This document shows positions 8,698 to 18,239 of a DNA stretch of 43,431 nucleotides, one piece after another (position 1 is the stretch's first letter; the number at the start of each line of letters is the position of its first letter). The DNA is from Tannerellaceae bacterium (GTDB lineage: Bacteria; Bacteroidota; Bacteroidia; Bacteroidales; Tannerellaceae): assembly GCA_031259845.1 (NCBI GenBank), contig JAIRKZ010000098.1, positions 1-43,431 on the forward strand. The letters run 5' to 3'. The notes beneath the pieces were generated by a model. It saw nothing but the letters and a program-made list of their open reading frames with translations, had not been told where the DNA came from and ran no database searches. Made by a program: the position numbers and the translations under genes.

Positions 8698-9962
8698 TAT
8701 CTCATCTTCAGGGTTACAATTGTTATAGCCGCTAAAATAATTCCTATCAACCAGAACCGGACTACAATCTTCGATTCGGGTACAATATTAAACGGTTTCT
8801 GTATAATCGCATTTATCCCCGCATTCCCGGCCTTCTGGAAATGGTGGTGCAAAGGCGTCATTTTAAATACGCGCTTACCTGTTCCATATTTTTTCTTTGT
8901 ATATTTAAAATAAAATACCTGAGTCATTACAGATAGGCTTTCTGCAAGAAATATTCCACAAAATATGGGAATCAATAACTCTTTACGTATGATAATGGCA
9001 AACACGGCAATGATACCTCCCAGCGTAAGGCTGCCGGTGTCGCCCATAAACACTTGGGCCGGATAGGAATTATACCAGAGAAAACCTATCGCCGCTCCAA
9101 TAAGAGCCGCAGCAAAAACCACCAGTTCCTGCGCTCCGGGAATAAACATGATATTCAGGAAAGAAGCAAATTCGGCGTGAGACGACATATAGGCCAATAT
9201 CCCCAGAGCGACTCCGATAATGGCCGAACTCCCGGCCGCCAAACCGTCTAACCCATCCGTCAGATTAGCCCCGTTCGATACGGCTGTCACAATAAAAATA
9301 ACAATCAAAATAAAAATCGCCCAGGTTGCTTCGGTTTTGTACTTCCCCGCCCAACCGGCCAATAGTGCGTAATCGAAATTATTATTTTTGAGGAAAGGAA
9401 TGGTTGTTTTGGTAGATTTGGTTTCAACCGGATGGAAATTCACCGATTCTACGGTGTTATTTTCTTCATTGAACACTTCGATATTCTCACGGATTACAAC
9501 GTCCGGACTCATATACAAGACAACCCCGACAATTAATCCAAGCCCTACCTGCCCGATTATCTTAAACCGTCCCTGCAAACCATCCTTATTCTTACGGAAT
9601 ACCTTAATATAATCGTCTGCAAACCCGATGCATCCCAGCCAGAGTGTTGTAATGATCATCAGGATAAGGTAGATATTATCCAACCGGGCGCAAAGCAAAA
9701 CAGGCGCAAGGATAGCAATAATAATGATAATCCCCCCCATCGTAGGCGTCCCTTTTTTATTCATTTGTCCTTCCAGCCCCAATTCGCGAACTGTTTCACC
9801 TATTTGCAGTTGTTGCAATTTGTTAATGATACGCCGCCCTATCGCCGTAGATATAAAAAGAGATAGAATCAACGCTAATCCCGAACGGAAAGAAATGTAT
9901 TTAAACACGCCCGCTCCGGGGAAATCCAACTGGTCTAAATAGGTAAAAAGATAATATAACAT
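8697..9962 (-). CDS. mraY: Phospho-N-acetylmuramoyl-pentapeptide-transferase
   Basis: MraY is an integral membrane enzyme that joins UDP-MurNAc-pentapeptide to undecaprenyl phosphate, making lipid I. Motifs seen include [31 protein letters not shown] (DDxxK catalytic region), [15 protein letters not shown], and [15 protein letters not shown], the MraY HHH motif. Many membrane segments are present. The 421 residues exceed the roughly 360 common in other phyla. The excess is an extra loop of about 45 residues ([15 protein letters not shown] region, about residues 158-200), a pattern I associate with Bacteroidetes MraY. Confidence 0.98.
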   Translation of the reverse strand: MLYYLFTYLDQLDFPGAGVFKYISFRSGLALILSLFISTAIGRRIINKLQQLQIGETVRELGLEGQMNKKGTPTMGGIIIIIAILAPVLLCARLDNIYLILMIITTLWLGCIGFADDYIKVFRKNKDGLQGRFKIIGQVGLGLIVGVVLYMSPDVVIRENIEVFNEENNTVESVNFHPVETKSTKTTIPFLKNNNFDYALLAGWAGKYKTEATWAIFILIVIFIVTAVSNGANLTDGLDGLAAGSSAIIGVALGILAYMSSHAEFASFLNIMFIPGAQELVVFAAALIGAAIGFLWYNSYPAQVFMGDTGSLTLGGIIAVFAIIIRKELLIPIFCGIFLAESLSVMTQVFYFKYTKKKYGTGKRVFKMTPLHHHFQKAGNAGINAIIQKPFNIVPESKIVVRFWLIGIILAAITIVTLKMR

Positions 9963-9971
9963 AGTGTGTGT

Positions 9972-11432
9972 TTATCGTTGTTGGGTTACAAATATTTCTC
10001 TTAGTTTCTCTCTGTCGTCAAAAGGATGCTTTACGCCTTTTATTTCCTGGTAATCTTCATGCCCTTTGCCGGCAACAAGGATTACGTCTCCTTTTTTAGC
10101 TAAAGCCGTAGCCGTCTTAATCGCCTGAGTGCGGTCCGTAATACATAATGTACGCGCTAAGTCTTTATCCGTTAGTCCTGCTGCCATATCGTTTATGATA
10201 TCGTTTGGTTCTTCAAAGCGAGGGTTGTCTGCGGTTAAAATTACCTGGTCGCTCAAGCGCGCCGCCTCTTGCGCCATAATCGGGCGTTTTCCTTTATCCC
10301 GGTTCCCACCGGCGCCTACTACCGTGATAATACGCCCTTTGTTGTCCAATACTTCACGAATACTGTTTAGTACATTCGTCAGGGCGTCTGGCGTATGGGC
10401 ATAATCTACAATGGCCGTATAACCGAGCGGAGACGGGATTGTTTCAAATCTTCCGGATACGGAATGAAGCGTACTAAGCGCTACTAATATTTCTTCCGGT
10501 TCCTTCCCTAAAGCGACAGCCGCGCCATAAACGGCCAACAGGTTATACGCATTAAAACGCCCTACAAAATGAACCGTTACTTCCTTTCCGTTTATTAACA
10601 AGTCTGTTCCCTCAAAGTGAGACTCCAATATCTTTCCTTTAAAATCAGCCATCGTCCGGAGAGAATACGTCTGTTTTTTAGCCGCCGTATTCTGTAGCAT
10701 AACCAATCCCGCCTTATCATCTATATTGGCTAAGGCAAACGCCGTAGCCGGCAGACTGTCAAAAAAACGCTTTTTGGTTTTCAGGTAATTTTCCACGGTC
10801 TTATGATAGTCTAAATGATCGCGCGTGAGGTTTGTGAAAATTCCGCCGTCGAACGACAGTCCACTGATACGTTTCTGATCTATCGCATGGGAACTCACTT
10901 CCATAAAGGCATATTCGCATCCGGCGTCTACCATTTCGGCCAGTAATCTTTGCAGCGTAACCGGATCGGGTGTTGTATGATCCGTTGGAACGGCTTTATC
11001 ATTTATATAATTACAAACCGTAGACAGCAAACCGGCTTTGTATCCCATTTTCCGGAACATCTCGTAAAGCAACGTGGCAATCGTTGTCTTCCCATTCGTA
11101 CCTGTAACGCCTGTTAAGATTAATTTATCCGACGGATAGCCATACCAGGCAGCCATTAATTTCCCTAAAACATCAGCCGAATCTTTTACTGCGATAAAAA
11201 CCGCTTTCTCTGTAAGCGCTTCGGGTACTTCTTCGCAAACTACGGCTACGGCGCCCCTGGCAATAGCGCTTTCTATATAGGCATGCCCGTCGGCAGCCGT
11301 ACCGCGTACGGCCACAAACAATGAACCGTACGCGGTTTTACGCGAATCGGATTGTATATTGCTTATTTCAGGATTATCCATTCCGCCTGTATCCTGAACG
11401 CCTAATGATTCAATCAGTGTTTTTAGTTTCAT
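9972..11432 (-). CDS. murE: UDP-MurNAc-tripeptide synthetase, meso-DAP type
   Basis: MurE adds the third residue of the stem peptide. The 486-residue protein has the N-terminal UDP-binding domain ([17 protein letters not shown]), P-loop [23 protein letters not shown], and a C-terminal ADNPRFEEP. The DNPR motif is the known specificity determinant for meso-diaminopimelate, so this organism probably makes DAP-type peptidoglycan. The C-terminus also contains [10 protein letters not shown], another MurE hallmark. It lies 4 bases after the ftsI stop and 9 bases before the mraY start. Confidence 0.98.
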   Translation of the reverse strand: MKLKTLIESLGVQDTGGMDNPEISNIQSDSRKTAYGSLFVAVRGTAADGHAYIESAIARGAVAVVCEEVPEALTEKAVFIAVKDSADVLGKLMAAWYGYPSDKLILTGVTGTNGKTTIATLLYEMFRKMGYKAGLLSTVCNYINDKAVPTDHTTPDPVTLQRLLAEMVDAGCEYAFMEVSSHAIDQKRISGLSFDGGIFTNLTRDHLDYHKTVENYLKTKKRFFDSLPATAFALANIDDKAGLVMLQNTAAKKQTYSLRTMADFKGKILESHFEGTDLLINGKEVTVHFVGRFNAYNLLAVYGAAVALGKEPEEILVALSTLHSVSGRFETIPSPLGYTAIVDYAHTPDALTNVLNSIREVLDNKGRIITVVGAGGNRDKGKRPIMAQEAARLSDQVILTADNPRFEEPNDIINDMAAGLTDKDLARTLCITDRTQAIKTATALAKKGDVILVAGKGHEDYQEIKGVKHPFDDREKLREIFVTQQR

Positions 11433-11436
11433 CGTT

Positions 11437-13635
11437 TTATTGTAATGTTATTGTAATTGTTTGTCCTTTCTGCACTTGCGCCCCGGGTTGAACAGACTGC
11501 CTGACCACCCGTCCGAAACCGGTAAGCTCTACTTTCAGCCCGGCGTCTTCCAGCAGATAAACCGCATCTTTAGCGCCCATACCTACTACATGGGGAACGA
11601 GCCCTTTCCGTACATTTATATTATCCAATTCTATCCGGTCGTCCTTTGCTTTTGCCTGCGCCCAGGGAGATTTGATATGGTTCGGCGTTGCTTTAATGTC
11701 TAATTCCCGCAATACTTGTCGCAAGGCCTGCATATTGCCCGCCTTAGGCGTTGGAACAAGGACGGCAAGCGAGTCAACCTCAACCTCGCGAATATCATAC
11801 CGCATCCGGTTGGCGCTGATCTTTTCGGCGATTGATTTTACAACAGCCCCCGACATAGTTCCGCCGGAAGGATATCCAATCCGGGGGCGGCGTATAAGAA
11901 CCATGCAAGAGAACTCCGGGTTGTCTGCCGGAAAATACCCGGCAAAAGAAACCTGATGCCCGCTGCCCTGATAGCTGCCTCCTTCGGCAATTTGCGCCGT
12001 ACCGGTCTTGCCTGCTATCCGGATAGCGTTGGAATGAGCCGGTTTTCCTGTTCCCTTTTCTACAACTCCTTCCAGCATACCTTGTATAATGCGCAATGTC
12101 TTATCCGAACAAATCGAAGATTTAATAACTTCTGTGGAAAAGCGATGGACAACCTCTCCGTTCTTTACGATTTCTTTTGCAAATATCGGGCGAAGCATTT
12201 TACCGTCGTTCGCGATAGCGTTGAAGAAGTTGAGCGTATAGATAGGAGGAATCTGGGTTTCATAGCCAAACGACATCCAGGGCAAGGCGGTTGCCGACCA
12301 ATTCGACTTTGTTTTATCCGGCATACGGATAACAGAATACCCGGCTCCCGGTATTTCTATCCGTAAATCCTCCGTTAAACCTAAGCGTTGAATCCCTTCT
12401 ACAAATTTCTCCGGCTGTGTAGCATACCCGTTAAGGATTGTTTTAGCCACTCCGATATTCGATGAAAACCAAATCGCTTCTTCTACCGTTATTACCCCGT
12501 AGCCTCCCCGGTGCCAGTTATGGTCTCTTATTTTCTGTCCGGCATACGGATAAACGCCGTTGCCGGTATCCACTAAATCGGATGGCTGGCATTTGCCGTC
12601 TTCAAGGGCTACCATAATAGAAGCCACCTTAAAAGTAGAACCCGGCTCCAACATGTCGGAGATGGCATGATTCTTCGTTTTTTCGTCATAAACGCCGGTT
12701 CTCTTCCTTGCCATATTGGTAATTGCCTTCACTTCTCCTGTCTCTACCTCCATAACAATAGCCGTCCCCGATTCCGCATCCGTATACCGGAGCATATCCA
12801 CCAATGACTTTTCAGTAATATCCTGTATTTCTATATCGATTGTTGAACGTACATCCATTCCTGCTACCGGTTCCACTTTTGCAATATTTGTCCAGGCCCC
12901 ATTCACCCTGCGTACGGCATTCAATCCGGGTACGCCGCGCAACAGCGAATCGTATTGCATCTCCAGTCCACTCCGGCCTTTTGTCACCCCTGTGGAGTCT
13001 ATTTCGCCAAAGACGTCTCCAATCGTACGGGAGGCCAAAGAGCCGAACGGGCGTTGGCGTTCAACCATCTCCCTGGCATAAAATCCGCTTTTGTTCCTGC
13101 CCAAACGGAAAAAAGGATACGTACGCATTTCTTTCAGTTGCGAATAAGAAACCTTTGGGCCATATACCGTGTATTGCCTGCTTTTACTTTTAAGGCCTTT
13201 CATTAAATACGCTTTATATTCCGCCGCCGTTTTTCCGCCGGGGTTTTTGGCTAAGTAATAAGCCAGCGAATCCACGCCGTTCGTTTTTGACATCAAAAAA
13301 GTATCCGTACCATTCACCTTCGGTTTGGACGTCGAATCCAGTTTAAACCATTCCGTGTTAAAATCAATGTACGTATAGTAACGGGGAACGCTGGTGGCCA
13401 TCAGCCGCCCGTCGGAAGAATAGATATTTCCCCGGCTCGGATATACTAACTTGTCGGAATGTTTCTGCTTTTCGGCAATTTTCTTCCATTCTTCATGGTC
13501 TACAAAAGCCGTCCGGATTGTACGGAAAACAACTCCGCCCGCAACCAGCATCAACAGTAAAATTACGACAACGTAGCGAAGAAGCGCCTGGCTACCCCGT
13601 TGTTCGGCTTCTCTTATTTCGTCTTTTTCCGCCAT
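11437..13635 (-). CDS. ftsI: Septal transpeptidase FtsI (class B PBP) with C-terminal PASTA domain
   Basis: This is a class B penicillin-binding protein that cross-links septal peptidoglycan. The 732-residue protein has a short cytoplasmic tail, one membrane anchor (about residues 20-40) and a pedestal domain with [13 protein letters not shown]. The transpeptidase domain has the catalytic motif STFK (Ser333), SSN in WFSSNIG and KTGT in [10 protein letters not shown]. About 60 C-terminal residues ([20 protein letters not shown] onward) form a single PASTA-type domain, which may bind peptidoglycan. It lies 2 bases after the ftsL-like stop. The alternative name is penicillin-binding protein 2/3, but synteny supports FtsI. 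Confidence 0.97.
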   Translation of the reverse strand: MAEKDEIREAEQRGSQALLRYVVVILLLMLVAGGVVFRTIRTAFVDHEEWKKIAEKQKHSDKLVYPSRGNIYSSDGRLMATSVPRYYTYIDFNTEWFKLDSTSKPKVNGTDTFLMSKTNGVDSLAYYLAKNPGGKTAAEYKAYLMKGLKSKSRQYTVYGPKVSYSQLKEMRTYPFFRLGRNKSGFYAREMVERQRPFGSLASRTIGDVFGEIDSTGVTKGRSGLEMQYDSLLRGVPGLNAVRRVNGAWTNIAKVEPVAGMDVRSTIDIEIQDITEKSLVDMLRYTDAESGTAIVMEVETGEVKAITNMARKRTGVYDEKTKNHAISDMLEPGSTFKVASIMVALEDGKCQPSDLVDTGNGVYPYAGQKIRDHNWHRGGYGVITVEEAIWFSSNIGVAKTILNGYATQPEKFVEGIQRLGLTEDLRIEIPGAGYSVIRMPDKTKSNWSATALPWMSFGYETQIPPIYTLNFFNAIANDGKMLRPIFAKEIVKNGEVVHRFSTEVIKSSICSDKTLRIIQGMLEGVVEKGTGKPAHSNAIRIAGKTGTAQIAEGGSYQGSGHQVSFAGYFPADNPEFSCMVLIRRPRIGYPSGGTMSGAVVKSIAEKISANRMRYDIREVEVDSLAVLVPTPKAGNMQALRQVLRELDIKATPNHIKSPWAQAKAKDDRIELDNINVRKGLVPHVVGMGAKDAVYLLEDAGLKVELTGFGRVVRQSVQPGAQVQKGQTITITLQ

Positions 13636-13637
13636 TT

Positions 13638-13979
13638 TTACTTAAATAATTCATAAGGAGGGCTTTTGGAGCCTTCCAGCTCAAGCCCTTGTTGTTCAAC
13701 GAGCGATTCTATCTGTGATTGCCTGCTATTCCCTGTCAGCTCAGACGAAATAGACAGGGCTTCATAACGCAAATCGCGCAATTGCTGCTGCAAATGGTCT
13801 ATTTCTCTTAATTTCTGCATGCAGGTATAGCGGTTGCCTATAAAGAAAAAGACAAGTATTACCACCAGCACAATCATTTTCGTGTGACGGAGGAAGAAAT
13901 CCCAGTCTAAGATTTCGCCTCCCAGTATATACAGGAACCTGTTCTCTTTTCTTTTTTTCTTTTTTCTATCTGCCGCCAT
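13638..13979 (-). CDS. FtsL-like small divisome membrane protein
   Basis: A 113-residue bitopic protein with a very basic N-terminus (RKKKKRKE), one membrane segment (about residues 35-50, MIVLVVILVFFFIG) and then a heptad-rich region (LREIDHLQQQLRDLRYEALSISSEL) that fits a short coiled coil. This is the FtsL architecture, and the position between rsmH and ftsI is the ftsL slot. Sequence similarity to classical FtsL is weak, and many Bacteroidetes versions are labelled as a separate FtsL-like family. Its likely role is to form the FtsQLB-type complex with FtsQ. It overlaps rsmH by 14 bases. Confidence 0.85.
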   Translation of the reverse strand: MAADRKKKKRKENRFLYILGGEILDWDFFLRHTKMIVLVVILVFFFIGNRYTCMQKLREIDHLQQQLRDLRYEALSISSELTGNSRQSQIESLVEQQGLELEGSKSPPYELFK

Positions 13980-14892
13980 CTTGCTGTTTCACTTCTGCTA
14001 TTCGTAATTTAGCGCTTCGCGAACGGGGATTTCTTTTTATCTCCTCTTCCGAAGGCGTGAGCGCTTTCGTATGTATCAAACGGAAAGGCGTTTCTACGTT
14101 TCCATAAAAATCCTGTATCGTTTTCCCTTCAAAATTTCCTGTCTTCAGGAAATTCTTAACCAGCCTGTCTTCTAATGAATGATACGTTATTACCGCCAGC
14201 CGTCCGCCGGGTTTGATTACGTCTAATGTTTGATTCAACATATCTTTCAAAGCCTGCAATTCATGATTCACTTCTATACGCAGGGATTGGAAGAACCGGG
14301 CCAAAAACTTCTTTTCCCTGTCTTTGCTTGTAAAAGGTTTTATAATTTGTAACAACTGTTCGATAGATTCTATTTTTTTGATATCCCGGTTCCTCACTAT
14401 CAAGGAAGCCAATTTCCCGGCGGTCTTCAATTCTCCGTACAAATAGAATATATCAGCTAACGCTTCTTCCGGATAGGTATTCAGTACATCTGCGGCAGTA
14501 TGGCCGGCGCGCGTATTCATGCGCATATCTAATTTTCCTTCAAAACGAAACGAAAAGCCTCTTTGTTCATCGTCAAAATGATGGGAAGAAACGCCTAAGT
14601 CTGCCAATACGCCGTCTACCTTGCCCGCTACCTGATGATAGCGCATGAAATTATGCAAATACCGGAAATTACTCCTGACAAATACAAAACGCGTATCATG
14701 AAGTATATTTCGTTCCGCATCGGCATCCTGATCGAACCCGAACAAACGGCCTTTTTCTTTCAGCCGGCTTAATATACCGAGGGAATGTCCGCCTCCGCCA
14801 AATGTAACGTCTACATAAATACCGGAAGGAATTATCCGTAAACCATCCAAACTCTCCTGCAACATAACAGGAACATGATAACAACCTTCCAT
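13966..14892 (-). CDS. rsmH: 16S rRNA (cytosine(1402)-N(4))-methyltransferase RsmH
   Basis: RsmH (also MraW) methylates N4 of C1402 in the 16S rRNA decoding region. The 308-residue protein starts close to HVPVMLQESLDGL, the family N-terminus, then YVDVTFGGGGHSLGIL (SAM-binding motif I), DGVLADLGVSSHHFDD (motif IV), and RLAVITYHSLEDRLVKNF near the end. NPRSRSAKLRIAE, the conserved C-terminal patch, is present. It is the first gene of the minus-strand cluster; mraZ, often immediately upstream, is not found in the 248-base gap before dusB. Confidence 0.98.
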   Translation of the reverse strand: MEGCYHVPVMLQESLDGLRIIPSGIYVDVTFGGGGHSLGILSRLKEKGRLFGFDQDADAERNILHDTRFVFVRSNFRYLHNFMRYHQVAGKVDGVLADLGVSSHHFDDEQRGFSFRFEGKLDMRMNTRAGHTAADVLNTYPEEALADIFYLYGELKTAGKLASLIVRNRDIKKIESIEQLLQIIKPFTSKDREKKFLARFFQSLRIEVNHELQALKDMLNQTLDVIKPGGRLAVITYHSLEDRLVKNFLKTGNFEGKTIQDFYGNVETPFRLIHTKALTPSEEEIKRNPRSRSAKLRIAEVKQQDGGR

Positions 14893-15112
14893 TTACCTTT
14901 TCTGCATCTTTATATTAAAATCAGGGTAAAAATACACATTTACATCGGTACATCCCAAATAGTTATAAAAGAAAGGACAGAAAAAGTTTTCAACAGGTAA
15001 AACAGGGCGTTTTCATCGTAAAAAAGAATAAAAACTGCCTCCGGAATAAAAAGAAATCATTTTACCGGGGCCGGCGTCCTATGTGTGTACTATGAATATG
15101 AAATTATTCGCG

Positions 15113-15120
15113 TACTTTTG
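15113..15120 (+). promoter_or_regulatory. Candidate Bacteroidetes -7 promoter element for dusB
   Basis: TACTTTTG matches the TAnnTTTG -7 element known for the primary sigma factor of Bacteroidetes and lies 20 bases before the dusB ATG. No clear TTTG/TTG -33 element is seen at the usual spacing, so support is partial. The gap 14893-15140 should also hold the divergent promoter for the dcw cluster, but I could not place it. Confidence 0.4.
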
Positions 15121-15140
15121 CCGTCATATTTTTTTTATTT

Positions 15141-16127
15141 ATGAAAATAGGTTCGATAGATTTGGGCATACGGCCTGTATTGCTGGCTCCCATGGAAGAT
15201 GTTACAGATATTTCTTTCCGTTTGATGTGTAAACATTTCGGAGCGGATATGGTATATACCGAATTTGTATCCAGTGATGCATTAATCCGCCATGTTAATA
15301 AAACCAAACAAAAGCTTACCGTTTCCGACGATGAACGCCCGGTAGCCATTCAAATCTACGGAAAAGAAGTAGAAGCGATGGTAGAGGCTGCCCGTATCTG
15401 TGAGGAAGCAAAGCCGGATATACTGGATTTAAACTTCGGATGCCCGGTTAAGAAAGTGGCGGGAAAAGGCGCCGGAGCAGGCATGTTGCACAATATTCCG
15501 TTAATGCTTGAAATCACCCGTGAAGTAGTAAAGGCCGTAAAAATACCTGTCACCGTAAAAACCCGTTTGGGCTGGGATAAAAACGAACCGGTTATCGAAC
15601 AATTGGCCGAACCGTTACAGGATTGCGGAATAGCGGCGCTCAGCATACATGGACGTACACGGAGCCAGATGTATACCGGCGAGGCAGACTGGGCGCCGAT
15701 TGGCAAAGTAAAAGAAAATCCACGCATACATATTCCTGTTATCGGGAACGGAGATGTTACATCCGCCCAAATCTGCAAAGAGTATTTTGAAACATACGGT
15801 GTAGACGCCATTATGATAGGGCGGGGCAGCATAGGACGCCCCTGGATATTTGAAGAAGTAAAATATTATTTAAAAACAGGCGCGCCATTACCTCCCCAAC
15901 ATTTTCAATGGTATCTTGCCATACTAAAAAAGCAGGTTTTACAAAGCGTGGAGAGACTGGATGAACACCGGGGTATTTTGCATATCCGGAGGCACTTGGC
16001 CGCCACTCCGCTATTTAAAGGTATCTATGATTTCAGGCAAACACGAATTAATTTGCTGCGTGCAGAGACAATTGACGAACTGTTTAGCATAATGGACGAT
16101 ATTCCAGACAAATACGGATTTCGATAA
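15141..16127 (+). CDS. dusB: tRNA-dihydrouridine synthase (DusB-like)
   Basis: An FMN-dependent TIM-barrel enzyme that reduces specific uridines in tRNA to dihydrouridine. The 328-residue protein has LAPMEDVTDISFR at the N-terminus (family FMN-binding start), LDLNFGCPVKKVAGKGAGAGM with the catalytic Cys at residue 101, VTVKTRLGWD, LSIHGRTRSQMYTG, and VIGNGDV followed by IMIGRGSIGRPWIF, all matching the DusB subfamily. It is monocistronic, divergent from the dcw cluster, and ends about 190 bases before a strong terminator. The start is ATG at 15141. Confidence 0.96.
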   Translation: MKIGSIDLGIRPVLLAPMEDVTDISFRLMCKHFGADMVYTEFVSSDALIRHVNKTKQKLTVSDDERPVAIQIYGKEVEAMVEAARICEEAKPDILDLNFGCPVKKVAGKGAGAGMLHNIPLMLEITREVVKAVKIPVTVKTRLGWDKNEPVIEQLAEPLQDCGIAALSIHGRTRSQMYTGEADWAPIGKVKENPRIHIPVIGNGDVTSAQICKEYFETYGVDAIMIGRGSIGRPWIFEEVKYYLKTGAPLPPQHFQWYLAILKKQVLQSVERLDEHRGILHIRRHLAATPLFKGIYDFRQTRINLLRAETIDELFSIMDDIPDKYGFR

Positions 16128-16317
16128 AATCATCCAAAATAAGTGTATATTGTTCCTTTGAGACATTTTTGATACATTATGTTACAAAAATAGGGGATTA
16201 TCATTTGGAAAGTTTTCTATATTTGTCACAGAGTTTTTTTCATAGTATTTTAGATCTAAGGTTAACAAGTCTTTGTGGAGAAGGAATCGTGAGATTGCTT
16301 CTTCAGAAAGCAAATAA

Positions 16318-16349
16318 AAAAAACCATCCTGCGTTAAGGATGGTTTTTT
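16318..16349. terminator. Bidirectional rho-independent-type terminator
   Basis: Two perfectly complementary 13-base arms (16318-16330 and 16337-16349) surround the 6-base loop GCGTTA. The arms carry a GGATGG/CCATCC core with A and T runs at the ends, so the hairpin has a U-tract on either strand. It lies between dusB (ends 16127) and the convergent methyltransferase (stop at 16361) and can end both transcripts. Confidence 0.9.
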
Positions 16350-16360
16350 AACTTTATATC

Positions 16361-17188
16361 TTATTCTTTGGTAGCCTTTATCAGGGCAAAAGGAATACTT
16401 AATTTCAAACCGCCATACTTCCGGGCATATTCATTAAGGCCTTGCTCTATTTGATTGAATATTTCATCCGCTTTGTCTGTTGGTAAAAGAGCTTTCCACG
16501 AATCCATGAATGCCAGCCGGATGAAATAATGGTTAAGCATTGCCGTTCCGTCGGCAAACCGGTAGTTAAACTGGTCGTATTCCAATTCTTTTATGATAAA
16601 GCCATCCTTTTGAAGCCATGATTTTATCTTCTCAATAGCCGGGCGTTTATGTGCGATGTGTTCGTGCATTTGTTCTATTTCCTTGTGTAAACCTGTTTTT
16701 TCGAGAACATGTTCCATTTCCCCATAAAACTCAAACATGCTTTGTTCCAAATTCATGGTTTGGAGAAATTGTCCGCCGGGTTTCAATATCCGTGCACATT
16801 CAGACAATACTTTGTCTATATCTCTCACATTGTTGATGCCGTTATTGCTCGTAATTAAGTCAACCGAATGATTGGATAAGGGAATGGATTCCGCCACGCC
16901 TTCTATGATACGGATGTTGAAAATACCATAACAACCGATTTTTACTCTCGCTCTCTCCACAAGCTCTTTCCAGGGGTCTATCCCGTAAACAATTGAACGG
17001 CTCCCAAGCCGCATAGCCAGTTCTGTCAATGGAAATCCTGAACCGAATCCGATATCGAGAGCCGTAATATCCGGCTTGTATTCAACTGCTTCAAGCAATT
17101 TCAGCCCAAAAGGAGCCGACCAAAAGGGCAATTCGTCAAATCCGGTAATTACATCGCCCGGATCGAACGGGTTATTTAATTCATTCAC
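16361..17188 (-). CDS. Class I SAM-dependent methyltransferase
   Basis: A 275-residue soluble protein of the methyltransferase type 11 fold. Motif I is seen as ALDIGFGSGFPL (about residues 43-54), followed by VYGIDPWKELVERA (acidic residue after strand beta-2), VDLITSNNGINNV in the motif IV region and ARILKPGGQFLQ, the usual post-motif segment. The substrate cannot be told. No ATG is available: the frame opens at a GTG (17188) and an in-frame stop lies four codons upstream. A palindrome 67 bases upstream may be an operator. It is flanked by unrelated genes and converges on dusB, so the context gives no clue to its function. Confidence 0.85.
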   Translation of the reverse strand: MNELNNPFDPGDVITGFDELPFWSAPFGLKLLEAVEYKPDITALDIGFGSGFPLTELAMRLGSRSIVYGIDPWKELVERARVKIGCYGIFNIRIIEGVAESIPLSNHSVDLITSNNGINNVRDIDKVLSECARILKPGGQFLQTMNLEQSMFEFYGEMEHVLEKTGLHKEIEQMHEHIAHKRPAIEKIKSWLQKDGFIIKELEYDQFNYRFADGTAMLNHYFIRLAFMDSWKALLPTDKADEIFNQIEQGLNEYARKYGGLKLSIPFALIKATKE

Positions 17189-17254
17189 GCGTAATATTTA
17201 TTTTGTTGATAACGTCCTTGCTTTTACCCGGTACATGTTTCCCGTTTTTAGTTA

Positions 17255-17274
17255 TTACTCATGATTATGAGTAA
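17255..17274. promoter_or_regulatory. Candidate operator palindrome
   Basis: TTACTCAT and ATGAGTAA form perfect 8-base arms around a 4-base GATT centre. It lies 67 bases upstream of the methyltransferase GTG. The symmetry and position suit a dimeric repressor site, but no regulator gene is adjacent and no second copy was noticed in the window. Confidence 0.4.
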
Positions 17275-17331
17275 CTTAATCATATCCGTGCTCTAAATTA
17301 CGAAAGAATTTAATATCCTGGTGCAAAATCA

Positions 17332-17445
17332 AAAAAAATCATTATAATGTATCGAGTAAACCATTATAGTGGTTTAGCAAAAGCATCATAGTGGTTTATC
17401 AAAAACACTATAATGGTTTACTGAAGGCATTATAATGATTTTTTT
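17332..17445. repeat. Five-unit 22-base repeat array inside nested inverted repeats
   Basis: Five copies of a near-palindromic 10-mer (CATTATAATG, CATTATAGTG, CATCATAGTG, CACTATAATG, CATTATAATG) start at 17340, 17362, 17384, 17406 and 17428, an exact 22-base period with 12-base spacers. The spacers are alike (GTTTAGCAAAAG, GTTTATCAAAAA, GTTTACTGAAGG). The whole forms nested inverted repeats: 18-base perfect outer arms (17332-17349 with 17428-17445) and 17-base perfect inner arms (17355-17371 with 17406-17422). It could be a miniature repeat element, similar in plan to tandem-repeat MITEs such as BrickBuilt of Porphyromonas gingivalis, or a phased operator array. Identity with a known family is not established. 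Confidence 0.85.
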
Positions 17446-17564
17446 ATACGGAGTAAGTGTATGACTTCCGCATTCTCTAATATGGAAACAAATGTAAAAT
17501 AGAATGGACCAAATACGGGGTAAATCTCAAAAAAATATAAAATACGTGTCTTTTCAGGTAATCA

Positions 17565-17607
17565 TTTAGGCATATCTGCCGGATTTTATTTCTTTTAAGG
17601 TATAGAG
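17565..17607 (+). promoter_or_regulatory. Candidate autoregulated ECF promoter of the sigma/FecR operon
   Basis: A 13-base motif TTTAGGCATATCT (17565-17577) and TATAGAG (17601-17607), 23 bases apart, are shared with the region before susC (27694-27706 and 27729-27735, 22 bases apart). TTCTTT also occurs at a matching place in both. The shared pair suggests recognition by one sigma factor, most simply the one encoded just downstream. Which parts are the -35 and -10 elements is not determined. Confidence 0.55.
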
Positions 17608-17630
17608 AGGAATTTAATACCTGGTATCAT

Positions 17631-18218
17631 TTGGGAAAAGCTGTAAACATACAATCGCTGTTTGAACAGATTGCGAATAGTAATCCGAAGGCATTTCAGT
17701 TGTTTTTTGATTATACGTATTCCATGCTATACCGGTATACAAATTACTTTGTTGAAGATAGCGAGCTGTGTAAAGATGTTATTTCCGAGGTATACTTTTA
17801 TATCTGGCAGAACAGGGAAAAGTTGCCTGCTATACGGAACTGTGAGAACTATCTCTTTATTTGCGCCCGTAACCAGTCGCTGAACTACCTGAAGACGGCG
17901 AACCGCTACCAGAAGATACGGTTTGAACAGTCGGACCCGGATTCGGATATGGATATACAGGAGTTGTGTGAAAGCGCTACGCCGGAACAGGATGTTCTGG
18001 ATGAAGAACTGAAGAATATAATAGAATTGACAATAAATGCTTTACCCCAAAGATGCAGGCTTATATTCTTTATGATACGCGAAGAAGAGATGACGTATAA
18101 AGAGGTGGCGGAAATTCTGGAAATATCAGAACGTACGGTACAGGCGCAAATGTGTATCGCATTAAAAAAGATTGGTATAGTAGTAAAAGAGTATCAGAAT
18201 GCCGGAATTGCCGGTTAG
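17631..18218 (+). CDS. ECF-type RNA polymerase sigma factor
   Basis: A sigma-70 family factor of the extracytoplasmic function type, 195 residues. The region 2 part is seen in AFQLFFDYTYSMLYRYTNYFVEDSEL and EVYFYIWQNREKLP, and region 4 in ALPQRCRLIFFMIREEEMTYKEVAEILEISERTVQAQM, a clear helix-turn-helix. It is followed after 21 bases by a FecR-like anti-sigma gene, and an STN-containing SusC lies downstream, the usual trio. The frame has no ATG near its beginning: the only plausible start placing region 2 correctly is TTG at 17631. Other candidates would remove region 2 sequence. It probably directs its own operon and susC. Confidence 0.92.
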   Translation: MGKAVNIQSLFEQIANSNPKAFQLFFDYTYSMLYRYTNYFVEDSELCKDVISEVYFYIWQNREKLPAIRNCENYLFICARNQSLNYLKTANRYQKIRFEQSDPDSDMDIQELCESATPEQDVLDEELKNIIELTINALPQRCRLIFFMIREEEMTYKEVAEILEISERTVQAQMCIALKKIGIVVKEYQNAGIAG

Positions 18219-18239
18219 GTAAAAACTGTAAAAAGAAGA

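Larger units (their letters stand above)
17189..17630. other. 442-base intergenic region with repeats and a promoter
   Basis: This AT-rich gap separates the divergent methyltransferase and sigma factor genes. It contains an 8-base-arm palindrome (17255-17274), the five-unit 22-base array (17332-17445) and the two-part candidate ECF promoter (17565-17607), each listed separately. No convincing reading frame or RNA gene is seen. Confidence 0.8.

Noticed and set aside
16169-16351. Small plus-strand frame of 60 codons after dusB
   Set aside because: It runs through the terminator hairpin, has no domain and no credible start signal.
17340-17437. CRISPR-like array of 10-mers
   Set aside because: The spacers are similar to each other and only 12 bases long, and the whole is an inverted-repeat structure.
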